From the IMG/VR virus record IMGVR_UViG_3300025121_000886, positions 1 to 64,000 of that record: a stretch of 64,000 bases of DNA; one strand, written 5' to 3'. Shown here piece after piece: positions 50,499 to 59,481 of the stretch (within the stretch, counting starts at the first letter, position 1; every line of letters starts with the position of its first letter). Source of the stretch: a virus. Below the pieces are notes generated by a model. It was given only the letters and a program-made list of their open reading frames with translations, was not told where the DNA came from and ran no database searches. The translations under genes and the position numbers were made by a program.

Positions 50499-51743
50499 TT
50501 GTATAAAACGCAATCAAATCAGATTAAGAATATGAATAAAGACACCTATAATCTTTTAAGAAGGTTGTGTTGGCATTCAGCGCGTTTGTACAATTACGGT
50601 CTATATACTGTAAGACAGAATTATTTTGAGACGAAGACATATTTACCTTATGTGCAAAATTATCATTATTGTAAGACCAATGAGAATTTTAAGGTTTTAC
50701 CAGCAGCTGTAGCACAGCAGACGTTAAAGGTTGTAGATAGGAGCTTTAAGTCTCTTTTTGGGCTTTTGAATGCTAAGAAGCACAGTAAATATCAGAGTCG
50801 TGTGTCTATCCCACATTATTTACCAAAAGATGGATATTTTCAGGTCATGATACCTAACAATGGGTTTCAGATTAAGGGTAATGAGATAAACATAGGTATA
50901 TCGAGGTTTTTGAAGGAAGATACTGGGATTAAAAATATAGTATTAGATTTTCCGACACAGATTAATGCTAAAGATGTAATAGAAGTAAGGATAATACCGC
51001 AACAGAAGGCACATTACTTTAAAATGGAGGTGGTATATGAGGTAAAAGAACAAGAATTAAAGCTAGAGCATAAAAATGTTTTATCGATTGATATAGGTCT
51101 AAATAATTTAGCGACATGTTTTGATACAAAGAACAATAGGGCTTTCATCTTAGATGGAAGGCGTTTAAAATCAATAAATTACTATTGGAATAAACAAAAC
51201 AGTAAGCTACAAAGTATCAAAGATAAACAAAACATCAGGAATTATACGAAACAACAATTTTTACTGAAGAGGAAGAGAGAAAATAGGATTAAAGACATAA
51301 TAAGAAAGAGCTCTAAGTATATTTCTGATTATTGTATTAAGAATGACATAGGGACGATAATTATAGGACACAATAAAGGTTGGAAGCAAGACATTAATCT
51401 TGGAAGGGTGAATAATCAGAAGTTTGTACAGGTACCTTTTGGATATTTGATGTCAAGCCTTGAGTCTAAATGTGAAGAGTTTGGTATGAAGTATTCAGAG
51501 ATACAAGAGTCCCATACTTCTCTATGTTCGGCTTTAGATAATGAGGAAGTTAAACATCATGATGTTTATATGGGGAAGCGTATATACAGAGGGCTTTTTA
51601 GAAGTAGAGAAGGAAAGCTCGTTAATGCTGATGTTAATGGTGCTCTAAATATTGCTAGGAAGTCAAAAGTAACTGCAATGGAGGTAACTTCTGAGCAGGT
51701 AATGGGTATTGTGGCATACCCTGTAAGAATAAGGGTATTTTAG
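50499..51743 (+). CDS. tnpB: TnpB (IS200/IS605 OrfB) RNA-guided nuclease family, altered RuvC-II
   Basis: A 414-aa TnpB. These are RNA-guided DNA endonucleases, relatives of Cas12, that help the transposon persist. The TTG start at 50499 (MYKTQSNQIK) follows AGGAA and matches the usual N-terminus of this subgroup (NLYNYGLY-like LYNYGLYTVRQ, KVVDRSFKSLF, HYLPKDGYF). RuvC-I is LSIDIGLNNLAT with Asp198, RuvC-III NADVNGALNI with Asp378. At RuvC-II, where most TnpBs have Glu, the text is IIIGHNKGWKQD with His291-Asn292. A Glu at about 337 (IQESHTS) may substitute, as proposed for rearranged TnpB groups. The Cys4 finger is degenerate, with only one Cys. Active or dead nuclease cannot be decided by eye. 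Confidence 0.9.
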   Translation: MYKTQSNQIKNMNKDTYNLLRRLCWHSARLYNYGLYTVRQNYFETKTYLPYVQNYHYCKTNENFKVLPAAVAQQTLKVVDRSFKSLFGLLNAKKHSKYQSRVSIPHYLPKDGYFQVMIPNNGFQIKGNEINIGISRFLKEDTGIKNIVLDFPTQINAKDVIEVRIIPQQKAHYFKMEVVYEVKEQELKLEHKNVLSIDIGLNNLATCFDTKNNRAFILDGRRLKSINYYWNKQNSKLQSIKDKQNIRNYTKQQFLLKRKRENRIKDIIRKSSKYISDYCIKNDIGTIIIGHNKGWKQDINLGRVNNQKFVQVPFGYLMSSLESKCEEFGMKYSEIQESHTSLCSALDNEEVKHHDVYMGKRIYRGLFRSREGKLVNADVNGALNIARKSKVTAMEVTSEQVMGIVAYPVRIRVF

Positions 51744-51748
51744 ACAAA

Positions 51749-51832
51749 CTTCTTACGAAGCCTTGGGGCTTGCCCCAAGGTATGTCACTAGGGATTGATC
51801 TTCTTAGAATTGTCTAATACAACTTTAGTTGT
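51749..51832 (+). ncRNA. right-end hairpins / putative omega RNA 3' part
   Basis: Three hairpins in the 90 bases after tnpB: CTTC-TTAC-GAAG (51749-51760), CCTTGGGG-CTTG-CCCCAAGG (51761-51780) and ACAACT-TT-AGTTGT (51819-51832). In IS200/IS605 elements this region is both the right transposon end and the scaffold of the guide RNA, which continues into the flanking DNA. The transcript boundary is inferred, not seen. Confidence 0.5.
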
Positions 51833-51899
51833 GTCCCGTAAAATAAGGTCTTAAGATTAAAAATTTTAGCAAGGACAAACAATTTTACAGGAATTTTTT

Positions 51900-53297
51900 A
51901 TGAAAAAGAAAAAAATGAAGATAAATAAAGATATCCTAGAAAGAACCTCAAATATTCTTACTGAAGATATCGATACAGAAAATATTGGGACATTTATTGA
52001 AGATACTCTAAAAGAGTCTCTAACGTCAAAAGATCGTCTATTAAACTCTTCTAATATGAACCCGGAAATGAGAAAAAATAAAATGAGGAGCATTGGTATA
52101 AAAAGAGACTTAATGTTAGATCAAAAAATGTTTACAAAGCCCAATACTCTAGATGAATATAAAGATTATTTTCTGAATAATCTTGGAAATAAAGCGACTG
52201 CATTAGAATTTTTCAAAAAATTATATGAAGATTCCATGTTAAAAATAAAAGAACTCATACCCGATTATGCTGAATATTGGCCAACATCTCAACATTATTC
52301 TTCCTGGATAGAGGGCTCACCATCTGGAATCGTAGATCATTTTACTGCCAGCTCTACTGCATCAAGTGTACTTCGTTGGTTTTCTTCCTATGATCAATGG
52401 TTGATTGGTTCAAAAAAACGAGCATCAGGCGCGTGTACTTCTTTTCTTGTTGATATAACTGGCGAGATATTCTGTCTTCTAAAGTTTTGGGAAGGAGAAG
52501 CAGACTGGCACGAACCTCTCGTCAACAGGAAATTTATAGGAATTGAACACGTTTCCTGTGGTGAATTAAAAGAAAAAGATGGAGAATTTTATTGGTGGCC
52601 TAAGAATTGGGGCTCAAAATACCCTTTTCAAGAAACTTTATCTCCATTAAAATTGACTTCTCCCTGGAGGGGGGCAACCTATTTTCAACCCTATACCACA
52701 GAACAAATACTTTCAAACATTTCTATAAAAAGGGCATTAATAGCCTATTATGGAAGTCAATTAAATGTAAGAAATTTTATAGATCATGCTGTATTAAGAA
52801 CAGATAAAATGGATATGAGCCCAGTTTGGCCATTACAACAAATAAATAGTATCGTTCTCAATAAATCTATGAATAAAAAGAGCATAACTCTTCTCTTTGA
52901 AAGCACTCTACAAAAAGATATTTCAATAGATCATCCAATAAAATTTGAATATCCTATACCTTCTTCTAAAAATGTTCAAGTTATTCGAGAAGATGAGTCT
53001 ATTCTTGAGACGGTGACTACAAGATTAGAGCATTATTCAAGTTATTTAGAACCTATAAGATGGATACAAAGAATGTTGTTCGATATGAAATATCTGGGAT
53101 CAGAATTGGCTATAAATGGGGTCATTGGAAGTATTGAAACAGTAAATGCCATAAAAAGAGTTCAAAAAGAAAGTTTATATCCAATAACCGGAATTATGGA
53201 TGAAAACATTAAAGAACGCATAAGATTATTGTATCAAGACTTTTGCTCAAAAAAAGAGTTACAGAGAAAAAAAGACCAAGCACCTTTACAGAAATGA
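51900..53297 (+). CDS. N-acetylmuramoyl-L-alanine amidase with peptidoglycan-binding domain
   Basis: A 465-aa peptidoglycan hydrolase that cuts between muramic acid and L-Ala. An Amidase_2 fold occupies about residues 140-310: GIVDHFTAS with zinc His147, SFLVDITGEIFCL, ADWHE, FIGIEHV, and DHAVLRTDKMDMSP with His296, Lys303 and Asp305. A PG_binding_1 domain at about 393-450 follows (WIQRMLFDMKYLG ... NAIKRVQKE). The 130-residue helical N-terminal extension has no signal peptide or membrane span. Located between the TnpB element and tail-fibre genes, it may be the endolysin or a virion-associated lysin; the N-terminal extension favours the latter slightly. Confidence 0.82.
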   Translation: MKKKKMKINKDILERTSNILTEDIDTENIGTFIEDTLKESLTSKDRLLNSSNMNPEMRKNKMRSIGIKRDLMLDQKMFTKPNTLDEYKDYFLNNLGNKATALEFFKKLYEDSMLKIKELIPDYAEYWPTSQHYSSWIEGSPSGIVDHFTASSTASSVLRWFSSYDQWLIGSKKRASGACTSFLVDITGEIFCLLKFWEGEADWHEPLVNRKFIGIEHVSCGELKEKDGEFYWWPKNWGSKYPFQETLSPLKLTSPWRGATYFQPYTTEQILSNISIKRALIAYYGSQLNVRNFIDHAVLRTDKMDMSPVWPLQQINSIVLNKSMNKKSITLLFESTLQKDISIDHPIKFEYPIPSSKNVQVIREDESILETVTTRLEHYSSYLEPIRWIQRMLFDMKYLGSELAINGVIGSIETVNAIKRVQKESLYPITGIMDENIKERIRLLYQDFCSKKELQRKKDQAPLQK

Positions 53298-53308
53298 GGT
53301 ATATATAA

Positions 53309-53761
53309 ATGGCCTATGAAATGTTAGCCCTATTAACCAATGTGGCCAAGACATATTATATGGAACAATCATTGAATGGAAAATCTTTTAAAGTGGATCA
53401 TTTTGTTGTAGGACGATATGGTCATGACCTTACCGACCCAAAACAAGCTTTAACTCCTAGACCCGAGATGACCTTAGATATCTATAATGAAGAACTTGGT
53501 AAAGTCTATGGCCCCACCGACCTTACTGGACAATATGACGTAGATGATGCCCCATTTTGTAAAGAATATGTTTGCACACTCCCCCGGTCCACTCTTGTAT
53601 CTGAAATAAGTTCTATTGGATTAGTTGCTACTGTTGTTTATGTTCCTCCAAGTGGAACAGGTGCTCTAGGAGATCAATTCTTGTATGCATACACAAATTT
53701 TCCATTAAAGGTTAAGACTGATCTGGATCTCATGGTTTTTAACCTCCAAGTTCAATATTAG
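53309..53761 (+). CDS. tail-collar-fibre-like protein, 150 aa
   Basis: A small beta protein with the pattern FVVGRYGHDLTDPKQALTP, RSTLVSEISSIGLVATVVY and a conserved-looking end. This spacing (F-x-[IV]-G-x-x-G-H/G then a hydrophobic S-E-I-x-x-I-G) is shared with the gene at 57186 and is, by recall, that of small tail-collar/fibre N-terminal domains (DUF3751-like). Such proteins attach fibres to the baseplate. It precedes the large spike gene by 12 bases, so the two are likely partners. Confidence 0.6.
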   Translation: MAYEMLALLTNVAKTYYMEQSLNGKSFKVDHFVVGRYGHDLTDPKQALTPRPEMTLDIYNEELGKVYGPTDLTGQYDVDDAPFCKEYVCTLPRSTLVSEISSIGLVATVVYVPPSGTGALGDQFLYAYTNFPLKVKTDLDLMVFNLQVQY

Positions 53762-53773
53762 ACGGAGAAAAAA

Positions 53774-56700
53774 ATGAGTATTAAAGCTTTTATAGAGTTC
53801 GGGTCAAAGGACAGTCCTGAATATTGGAATAAACAACACAAGGACATAATACAGAAGGGTATTTATACAAGTTATACTCTAACAACTGCATCCAGTCCAC
53901 CTACAATAACAGTCCCAGCATTTTCGGCCATGACTTCACAAGGTATGACTGTCATTAATGACGCTGATGTTATATTAACCTTAGCAGATGACGGAGTTAA
54001 CTGCGTATACCTAAGAGCCATTTACAATGCATTGGCAGCAGCAACCATAACTTTAACCTCAGACCTTGAAGTAGTATATAACGCTATCCCCCTTGAACAA
54101 ACAATACTTTTTGCAAAGGTTACAACATCGGGGGGAAGTATAGGAAGTGTAAGTTTAGCCGAGGCAGAAGTTATAGATGCCGTTGGAAGAAAATTCTGGA
54201 GAGACCCTGTGGACACAACCCTCCCGGCTGTTGGTGTTAGCCGAACGGGTGATCTTGTACTAAAAAAAGATGATAAGGGTATTTATTATTTTAATGGTAC
54301 AAGCTGGGAAAATATTTTAAATATAAGTGCTCAATGGAAACCTTCTGTAGCTAATTATGCAAGTCTACCCTCTGTAGGATCATCAACAGATGGCGATGCT
54401 GTCGTTGTTAGAGATGAAAATCTGATATACACCCTCGATCCAGCAGATAGTAAATGGAGACCTATATCAAGTTGGTTACCCCCCGTTGCTAATGAAGGTG
54501 ATTTACCTATTTTAGGAAGTGCTATTCCACCTAAAACAAATGATTTACGTCTGGTGGTTGATGAAAGAGAAGTTCATACTCATGGTGGTGATGGTGATTG
54601 GCATCCCTTAAATCAATGGAGAACCCCCAAAACAAAAGCTCAAATAGACATTTTAACTGGCTCAAATGGTGATGCTAGAGTAGCTACAGACGAGGGAGAA
54701 ATATATGTTAGATATAGCTCTTCCTGGAAAAAAATAGGAGCTAATGGAACTTATCTAACTGTCGGGAATACGACAGGTGATTATATTGGATCAACACAAG
54801 CACCTGTCCAAGATGCTATAGGTGCATTACCTTCTACTGGTGGTAGAATTGTTATTAAACGAGGTACATATACCTTTGACCTACCAGTTTCTATATCAAA
54901 ACCAAATGTTACAATAGAAGCTGAAACACCTGGATCAGTAAATATTATAGCAAGTTCACCAATAACCACTCTATTTTCGGTATCTGCTGTCAATTTTAGG
55001 ATGTATGGGATAAAATTAGATTTAACAGATTCAACATATACTTCTACAACAGGAGCGATTTTATTTGGTGGTGCAAGTAGTTCTGAGACAGAAGGTGGAG
55101 AAATAATTGACTGTGTATTCGATAAACCATATATAGCTATCAATCTAAATCACACTTCTTGTAACAATTCTCTTCCTATAATAATTCAGAGGTGTCAATT
55201 TAAAGACGTTCAATCTACATCCGGTGCTGTAGTAATAAAAGCTTCTTTCACTCGTGGTGTAATCATATCAGAATGTGATTTTTATTCAAATATTTCTGGA
55301 ATAAAATTTATAAGCTGTTATCAATCCAAAATAATCAATAATATAGCTCATGGAACAACATCAAATAACGGTACATATTTTATTCATGGTGATAATTGCT
55401 ATAATATTGAAGTAGACGGAAATGATATATACAATACTGATTCTACAGTAAAATCAAGTGGTTCTATCTATTTTACCAAGGGGACTATATCCCCCATTTG
55501 TTATGGAATATCGATAACAAACAATAAAATAAAAGTCAACACTGGTGGATGTGCTCAAATAGAAATTTATGGCAACGGATTAGACGATGAGGGGTTTAAC
55601 ATATCTGAAAATGAACTGTATGGTGTTTCCACAAGAGGTATTAAAATAAATGCATGTAAAAGGGCAATAATATCTAATAATTATATTGCTTGTGGAAAAA
55701 CAAATTCTATAGATATCACAAATAGTAACAATATATTGATCAATGATAATATATTAAAGCCCGAAAACAATTCTGGTACAAAAGGAATTTCTATTGATTC
55801 TTATTCATATAATGTTATTGCATCCAATAACAGTATCAATTTATCAATAGGTAAAGGTATAGAATGCTATGCAGATCACAGTATTATCTCAAATAATACT
55901 ATTATTGATAATACCGAATCAGCTATTTATATGGGATCTGATGGATATTATATTGTATCTAACAACAAAATAAGAACAACTGCCTCCACAGAATCATTGG
56001 TAGTATTAGAATCATCTGGGGGTGATATTTATGCTGTGACTGTCTCTGGAAATAATATAACTTCTGATATCACAGTAGGGACAGGTATATATGGTATATA
56101 TGCACCGGGTGATCTATATAATTCTCTCATAAATAATAATATCTTCAATCTGTCTTCTACTTCCGGTAACTTTGAGGCGGCAATATCTTGTAATAATATA
56201 ATAACAACGTGCATTAATAAGAATACAACCAAGGGAAGTGATCTAAATTACGGGATAAGAATTCTAAATAGCACGGGTGGCTTAATTTATCGATCCTCGA
56301 TTAGTGAGAACATAATCAATTTCACAACCTTAGAAGGTATAATATTTTCAGATATTTATGCTTCTTCTATAAATTTTAATGATATATGCGGATATTCATC
56401 GGATCAGTATGGAATAGCCATGTTAGAAGATGGAACACATTCCATACTCTATGGTAAAGAAGCTACCTTAATAGGAAACAAGATAAATAATTATGCACAT
56501 GGAGGAATGTATTTACTTATAGAAACTGATGCAATAATAAGTCAAAATACCATTTATACTTTTTCCAGAGATACAACACCGAGTGGACGCGGTATCTATA
56601 TTATGTCCCATTTAACGGGAAGAGCTGGTGGAAATACTGCATATAATATCAGAATAGTAAATAACATAATCCATGATGGATATACAGGTATATATGCTTC

Positions 56701-57172
56701 CATCTCTGATTCAATAATAAGTGGAAATTCTATTTATGACATTGTTAACTTTGGTGTTGAATTACCCCACTCTTTAGACGATGGTGAGCACAGTGCTATT
56801 AAAAGAAATGTGATAATAACCGGAAATAGCTTCTCAGATATTGATAATAAAGCTATCTGTGATTGGTCACATATAAGTTTTATAACAATCTCCAATAACA
56901 CTTTTTATTTATTGTACTCTGGGACGAAAGCTATTTTCTTCACCAATGATGGACATGGAATTACCATAAATGGGAATACCTTTTATGTAGATGATAAGGC
57001 CATTGACTTTAATAGTACTGATAATTTTATTGGTTTTACTGCAATAGGTAATGTGTTTAGTAAAACACTGGTTTTACATACTCATAATTTACCCGATCCA
57101 GTTACTACAAAGTCAATAACTTTAGCCAGAATGGAAGATTGTAATGTATTTGAAGTATCTTTAATATCTTAA
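53774..57172 (+). CDS. tail spike with right-handed beta-helix, 1132 aa
   Basis: Residues 1-150 form an attachment domain. About 158-321 contains four tandem units of roughly 40-45 residues, each ending in an aromatic x-W pattern (GIYYFNGTSWENI, IYTLDPADSKWRPI, VHTHGGDGDWHPL, IYVRYSSSWKKI). From about 327 to the end runs a parallel beta-helix: a pectate-lyase-type entry (GRIVIKRGTYTFDL) and then dozens of N-N/S-N-N turns (ISNNYIACGK, INNNIFNLS). Trimeric spikes of this type bind and often cleave host polysaccharide. I see no specific catalytic pair. It sits between two collar-like genes, which may hold it on the virion. Confidence 0.82.
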   Translation: MSIKAFIEFGSKDSPEYWNKQHKDIIQKGIYTSYTLTTASSPPTITVPAFSAMTSQGMTVINDADVILTLADDGVNCVYLRAIYNALAAATITLTSDLEVVYNAIPLEQTILFAKVTTSGGSIGSVSLAEAEVIDAVGRKFWRDPVDTTLPAVGVSRTGDLVLKKDDKGIYYFNGTSWENILNISAQWKPSVANYASLPSVGSSTDGDAVVVRDENLIYTLDPADSKWRPISSWLPPVANEGDLPILGSAIPPKTNDLRLVVDEREVHTHGGDGDWHPLNQWRTPKTKAQIDILTGSNGDARVATDEGEIYVRYSSSWKKIGANGTYLTVGNTTGDYIGSTQAPVQDAIGALPSTGGRIVIKRGTYTFDLPVSISKPNVTIEAETPGSVNIIASSPITTLFSVSAVNFRMYGIKLDLTDSTYTSTTGAILFGGASSSETEGGEIIDCVFDKPYIAINLNHTSCNNSLPIIIQRCQFKDVQSTSGAVVIKASFTRGVIISECDFYSNISGIKFISCYQSKIINNIAHGTTSNNGTYFIHGDNCYNIEVDGNDIYNTDSTVKSSGSIYFTKGTISPICYGISITNNKIKVNTGGCAQIEIYGNGLDDEGFNISENELYGVSTRGIKINACKRAIISNNYIACGKTNSIDITNSNNILINDNILKPENNSGTKGISIDSYSYNVIASNNSINLSIGKGIECYADHSIISNNTIIDNTESAIYMGSDGYYIVSNNKIRTTASTESLVVLESSGGDIYAVTVSGNNITSDITVGTGIYGIYAPGDLYNSLINNNIFNLSSTSGNFEAAISCNNIITTCINKNTTKGSDLNYGIRILNSTGGLIYRSSISENIINFTTLEGIIFSDIYASSINFNDICGYSSDQYGIAMLEDGTHSILYGKEATLIGNKINNYAHGGMYLLIETDAIISQNTIYTFSRDTTPSGRGIYIMSHLTGRAGGNTAYNIRIVNNIIHDGYTGIYASISDSIISGNSIYDIVNFGVELPHSLDDGEHSAIKRNVIITGNSFSDIDNKAICDWSHISFITISNNTFYLLYSGTKAIFFTNDGHGITINGNTFYVDDKAIDFNSTDNFIGFTAIGNVFSKTLVLHTHNLPDPVTTKSITLARMEDCNVFEVSLIS

Positions 57173-57185
57173 AAGGTTAAAAAAT

Positions 57186-57626
57186 ATGGCAGAATACGCG
57201 GTATTAACAACAAATGGGAGAACATATTTCAGCAAAACCTCTGAAGGTTGGGCAGTTTATGTCTATAGATTTTCTATAGGGACAGGGGGACATAATCCAA
57301 CGACCTATGAGCCCTTAGAAATAACCGATATAGATATTGATGATTTAACCACTCCCATTGAAATATCTCCAAGTATCACAAAAAAATTGATAACGGCTGT
57401 AACTCGACCAAATGATAATAGTATTGCAGCTTTATGTAAGATAGAAGAAGATGAAGCTCTAGAAAATAAACTATCTGAGATAGGTATCTGGGCAAACATT
57501 TATGATGATTCACAAATTCTCCAAGATGAATATCTCATTGCTGTCGTTCATTTCCCTCCCATATACAGAAAAGGTGCTCCCCATACACAAGTCACTTGTT
57601 CTTGGAATGTAATCATAAGTTTCTAA
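57186..57626 (+). CDS. tail-collar-fibre-like protein, paralogue of 53309 product, 146 aa
   Basis: Shares the plan of the 53309 product: VYRFSIGTGGHNPTTYEPLE near residue 28, a central beta region, LENKLSEIGIWANIYDD and a C-terminal strand. The G-T-G-G-H-N motif is the better preserved copy. It begins 14 bases after the spike stop. Two copies flanking a spike gene suggest a module for joining fibres to the baseplate. Confidence 0.65.
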   Translation: MAEYAVLTTNGRTYFSKTSEGWAVYVYRFSIGTGGHNPTTYEPLEITDIDIDDLTTPIEISPSITKKLITAVTRPNDNSIAALCKIEEDEALENKLSEIGIWANIYDDSQILQDEYLIAVVHFPPIYRKGAPHTQVTCSWNVIISF

Positions 57627-57637
57627 CGAGGTTTTCT

Positions 57638-58015
57638 ATGTCATTTAAACTCCCCAAAAAAGAAGTTCTTTTTGAGCTATCTAAAATAGCTCAAGATTTA
57701 GAACACCTAAATAAACCAAATTTAGCTGAAAAACTTGATATGGCCTGTAATATATTAGATGTTTCTCCTAAAGATGAGGACATAAAAAAACTGTTTCTCA
57801 AATATTTTTCAGAGGCTTCAAGTCATTTTAATTCTATTAGTGATTTTTATAACCCTGATTTTCATACAAAGCAGATTAATAATATAAGAAAATTATTAGA
57901 TAAGATAGAAAATGAACTCAAAAATCCATTAACTTCTTATAATCATGAAAATAAAATAGTTAGTTATACCATATTAAACCTATTCAGCTTAATTTTAAAA
58001 GAAGCATCTGATTAA
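57638..58015 (+). CDS. tagged hypothetical protein, 125 aa
   Basis: ATG 57638 follows GAGG; the frame opens earlier inside the previous gene. Residues 8-40 are the helical hairpin (ELSKIAQDLEHLNKPNLAE then KLDMACNILDV). The body is entirely helical, with FLKYFSEASSHFNSISDFY and a basic middle. It separates the spike cassette from the three-member fibre family. Minor virion protein likely; function unknown. Confidence 0.6.
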   Translation: MSFKLPKKEVLFELSKIAQDLEHLNKPNLAEKLDMACNILDVSPKDEDIKKLFLKYFSEASSHFNSISDFYNPDFHTKQINNIRKLLDKIENELKNPLTSYNHENKIVSYTILNLFSLILKEASD

Positions 58016-58065
58016 CTTCTTTTTAAATTGACTTGACAAGTAAACAAATACATTAGGAGAACATT

Positions 58066-58707
58066 ATGAGTTTACAACAATTAACAATAGACAACCTCGG
58101 AACAAAAACAGTTGAATTGGGCGGGAAGACAATAACAGGAGGGGGAAGCAGCACGATTGACAGACAATGGCTTTCTCTTACTGATTGTAAAGGAAATTAT
58201 CCTGATCTGGCTACTCAAATATCTGGTCTTATCACATCGGGAGAAATTAGAGTGACTTTAGAAGGTTTAACTTTAACCGCTGCAAACCTCCTTGTGTTAA
58301 AAGATATGGAGTCTACCATTATCAATTTCACCTCAGATTATGTAGAACATGCGGCTCTTGCAGCCGATGTATCCTTAAATTCTATTTCTTTTCCATATGC
58401 CATGTATCTGATAGGATTTAAAGCCTTGTCTATAAATGGTGTTGATACCGCTGTAGCAGATTATAAACAATTCGATATTATGCAAACAACCGGAGGGGCT
58501 ACAGCGACGATATTTACAGCCACCACAGAAGCGACAACCACAACTTATGGTATGGGAACATTAACTGCAAATACAGTTATAACCAAAACTATATCAACAC
58601 AAGTTATTACTGTGGCTGGATCAGTATTAAGATTTTTAGTTGGTGATGTAGGTGTTACTGGTAAACAATTCAATGGAATTTTAATTGCCCAATTTATAAG
58701 AGCTTAA
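58066..58707 (+). CDS. small fibre-family protein A, 213 aa
   Basis: First of three adjacent related genes. The N-terminal 90 residues hold LTIDNLGTKTVELGGKTI, WLSLTDCKGNYPDLATQIS, a strand EIRVTLEGLTLTAANLLVL and KDM. The next gene repeats this (WISLCDLVGNYPDLVNKLT ... VLFDGFYLTTENILALKDM). The C-terminal half is a Thr/Ala-rich beta domain. AGGAGA precedes the ATG. Probably fibre tips or small spikes made as alternative receptor binders. Confidence 0.65.
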   Translation: MSLQQLTIDNLGTKTVELGGKTITGGGSSTIDRQWLSLTDCKGNYPDLATQISGLITSGEIRVTLEGLTLTAANLLVLKDMESTIINFTSDYVEHAALAADVSLNSISFPYAMYLIGFKALSINGVDTAVADYKQFDIMQTTGGATATIFTATTEATTTTYGMGTLTANTVITKTISTQVITVAGSVLRFLVGDVGVTGKQFNGILIAQFIRA

Positions 58708-58727
58708 CCCCAGAGAGGTAAAAATAA

Positions 58728-59411
58728 ATGTCTACAGTAATAACACAGCCTATAAACGGAAGTTACCTCAAGGTAACAAATAAATCAAACCAAGAACTGA
58801 CTCTTATGAACCAAAAGTTAGCTCCTTATGGGGGTTATATCTACATACAAAGAAATTGGATATCTCTGTGTGATTTGGTTGGAAATTATCCTGATCTTGT
58901 AAATAAATTGACTGATCTTGTAACCTCAGATAAAGTAGAAGTTCTTTTCGATGGATTTTATTTAACCACCGAAAATATTCTGGCTTTAAAAGATATGGTA
59001 ACAAAAATTGATTACCATTTCACGAAATCTGTATCACATTCTGCTGTGGCTGCTGCCATAAAACTTTTTATATTTTGGTTACCTTATGATTGGAATTTTA
59101 TTGGATTAAAAATAATTCCAAAAGCATCCTTAACAGTAGATGTCACTAATGTAGCCTATAAATCATTGGCTATAACTCAATATGACACCTCCACACCGGG
59201 AGCAACGGTTTTAGATACAATAACCACAAGAACAGCAACAACAGCTATAAATAGAACTGGTGATTTTACTATTAATGTTCCTTGGTCTTACACTTTTGCT
59301 ACACAACAAGCTATAGCCAAAGAAGATTTTGTTTATATTACAGCTACAAATGTTGATGCTGGAAGAGCTTTAAGTGCTGAGATAGAACTTATTTATATAA
59401 GACAAGGGTAA
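58728..59411 (+). CDS. small fibre-family protein B, 227 aa
   Basis: Second member, 20 bases after the first. The N-terminal domain is collinear with member A, including G-N-Y-P-D-L and A-L-K-D-M. The C-terminal part differs (FIFWLPYDWNFIGLKIIPKA, AEIELIYIRQG), as in receptor-binding proteins whose base is conserved while tips vary. No enzymatic motif. Confidence 0.65.
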   Translation: MSTVITQPINGSYLKVTNKSNQELTLMNQKLAPYGGYIYIQRNWISLCDLVGNYPDLVNKLTDLVTSDKVEVLFDGFYLTTENILALKDMVTKIDYHFTKSVSHSAVAAAIKLFIFWLPYDWNFIGLKIIPKASLTVDVTNVAYKSLAITQYDTSTPGATVLDTITTRTATTAINRTGDFTINVPWSYTFATQQAIAKEDFVYITATNVDAGRALSAEIELIYIRQG

Positions 59412-59481
59412 TATTTATATTCTCGATATTCTTAACTTCATAAGTTTTTGAGAACTTTGCCAATATAGAGGGGGAAAAATA

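Larger units (their letters stand above)
50383..51832 (+). mobile_element. TnpB-only IS200/IS605-type element
   Basis: Bounded approximately by the left hairpin at 50383 and the right hairpin at 51819-51832. Inside are a promoter, the tnpB reading frame and three 3' hairpins. No TnpA transposase is present, so movement would need TnpA in trans. The element sits between a hypothetical gene and the amidase gene without breaking either. The 3' hairpins and the end of tnpB are where the guide (omega) RNA of these elements is normally made, with the guide taken from the right flank starting near 51833. Confidence 0.75.
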
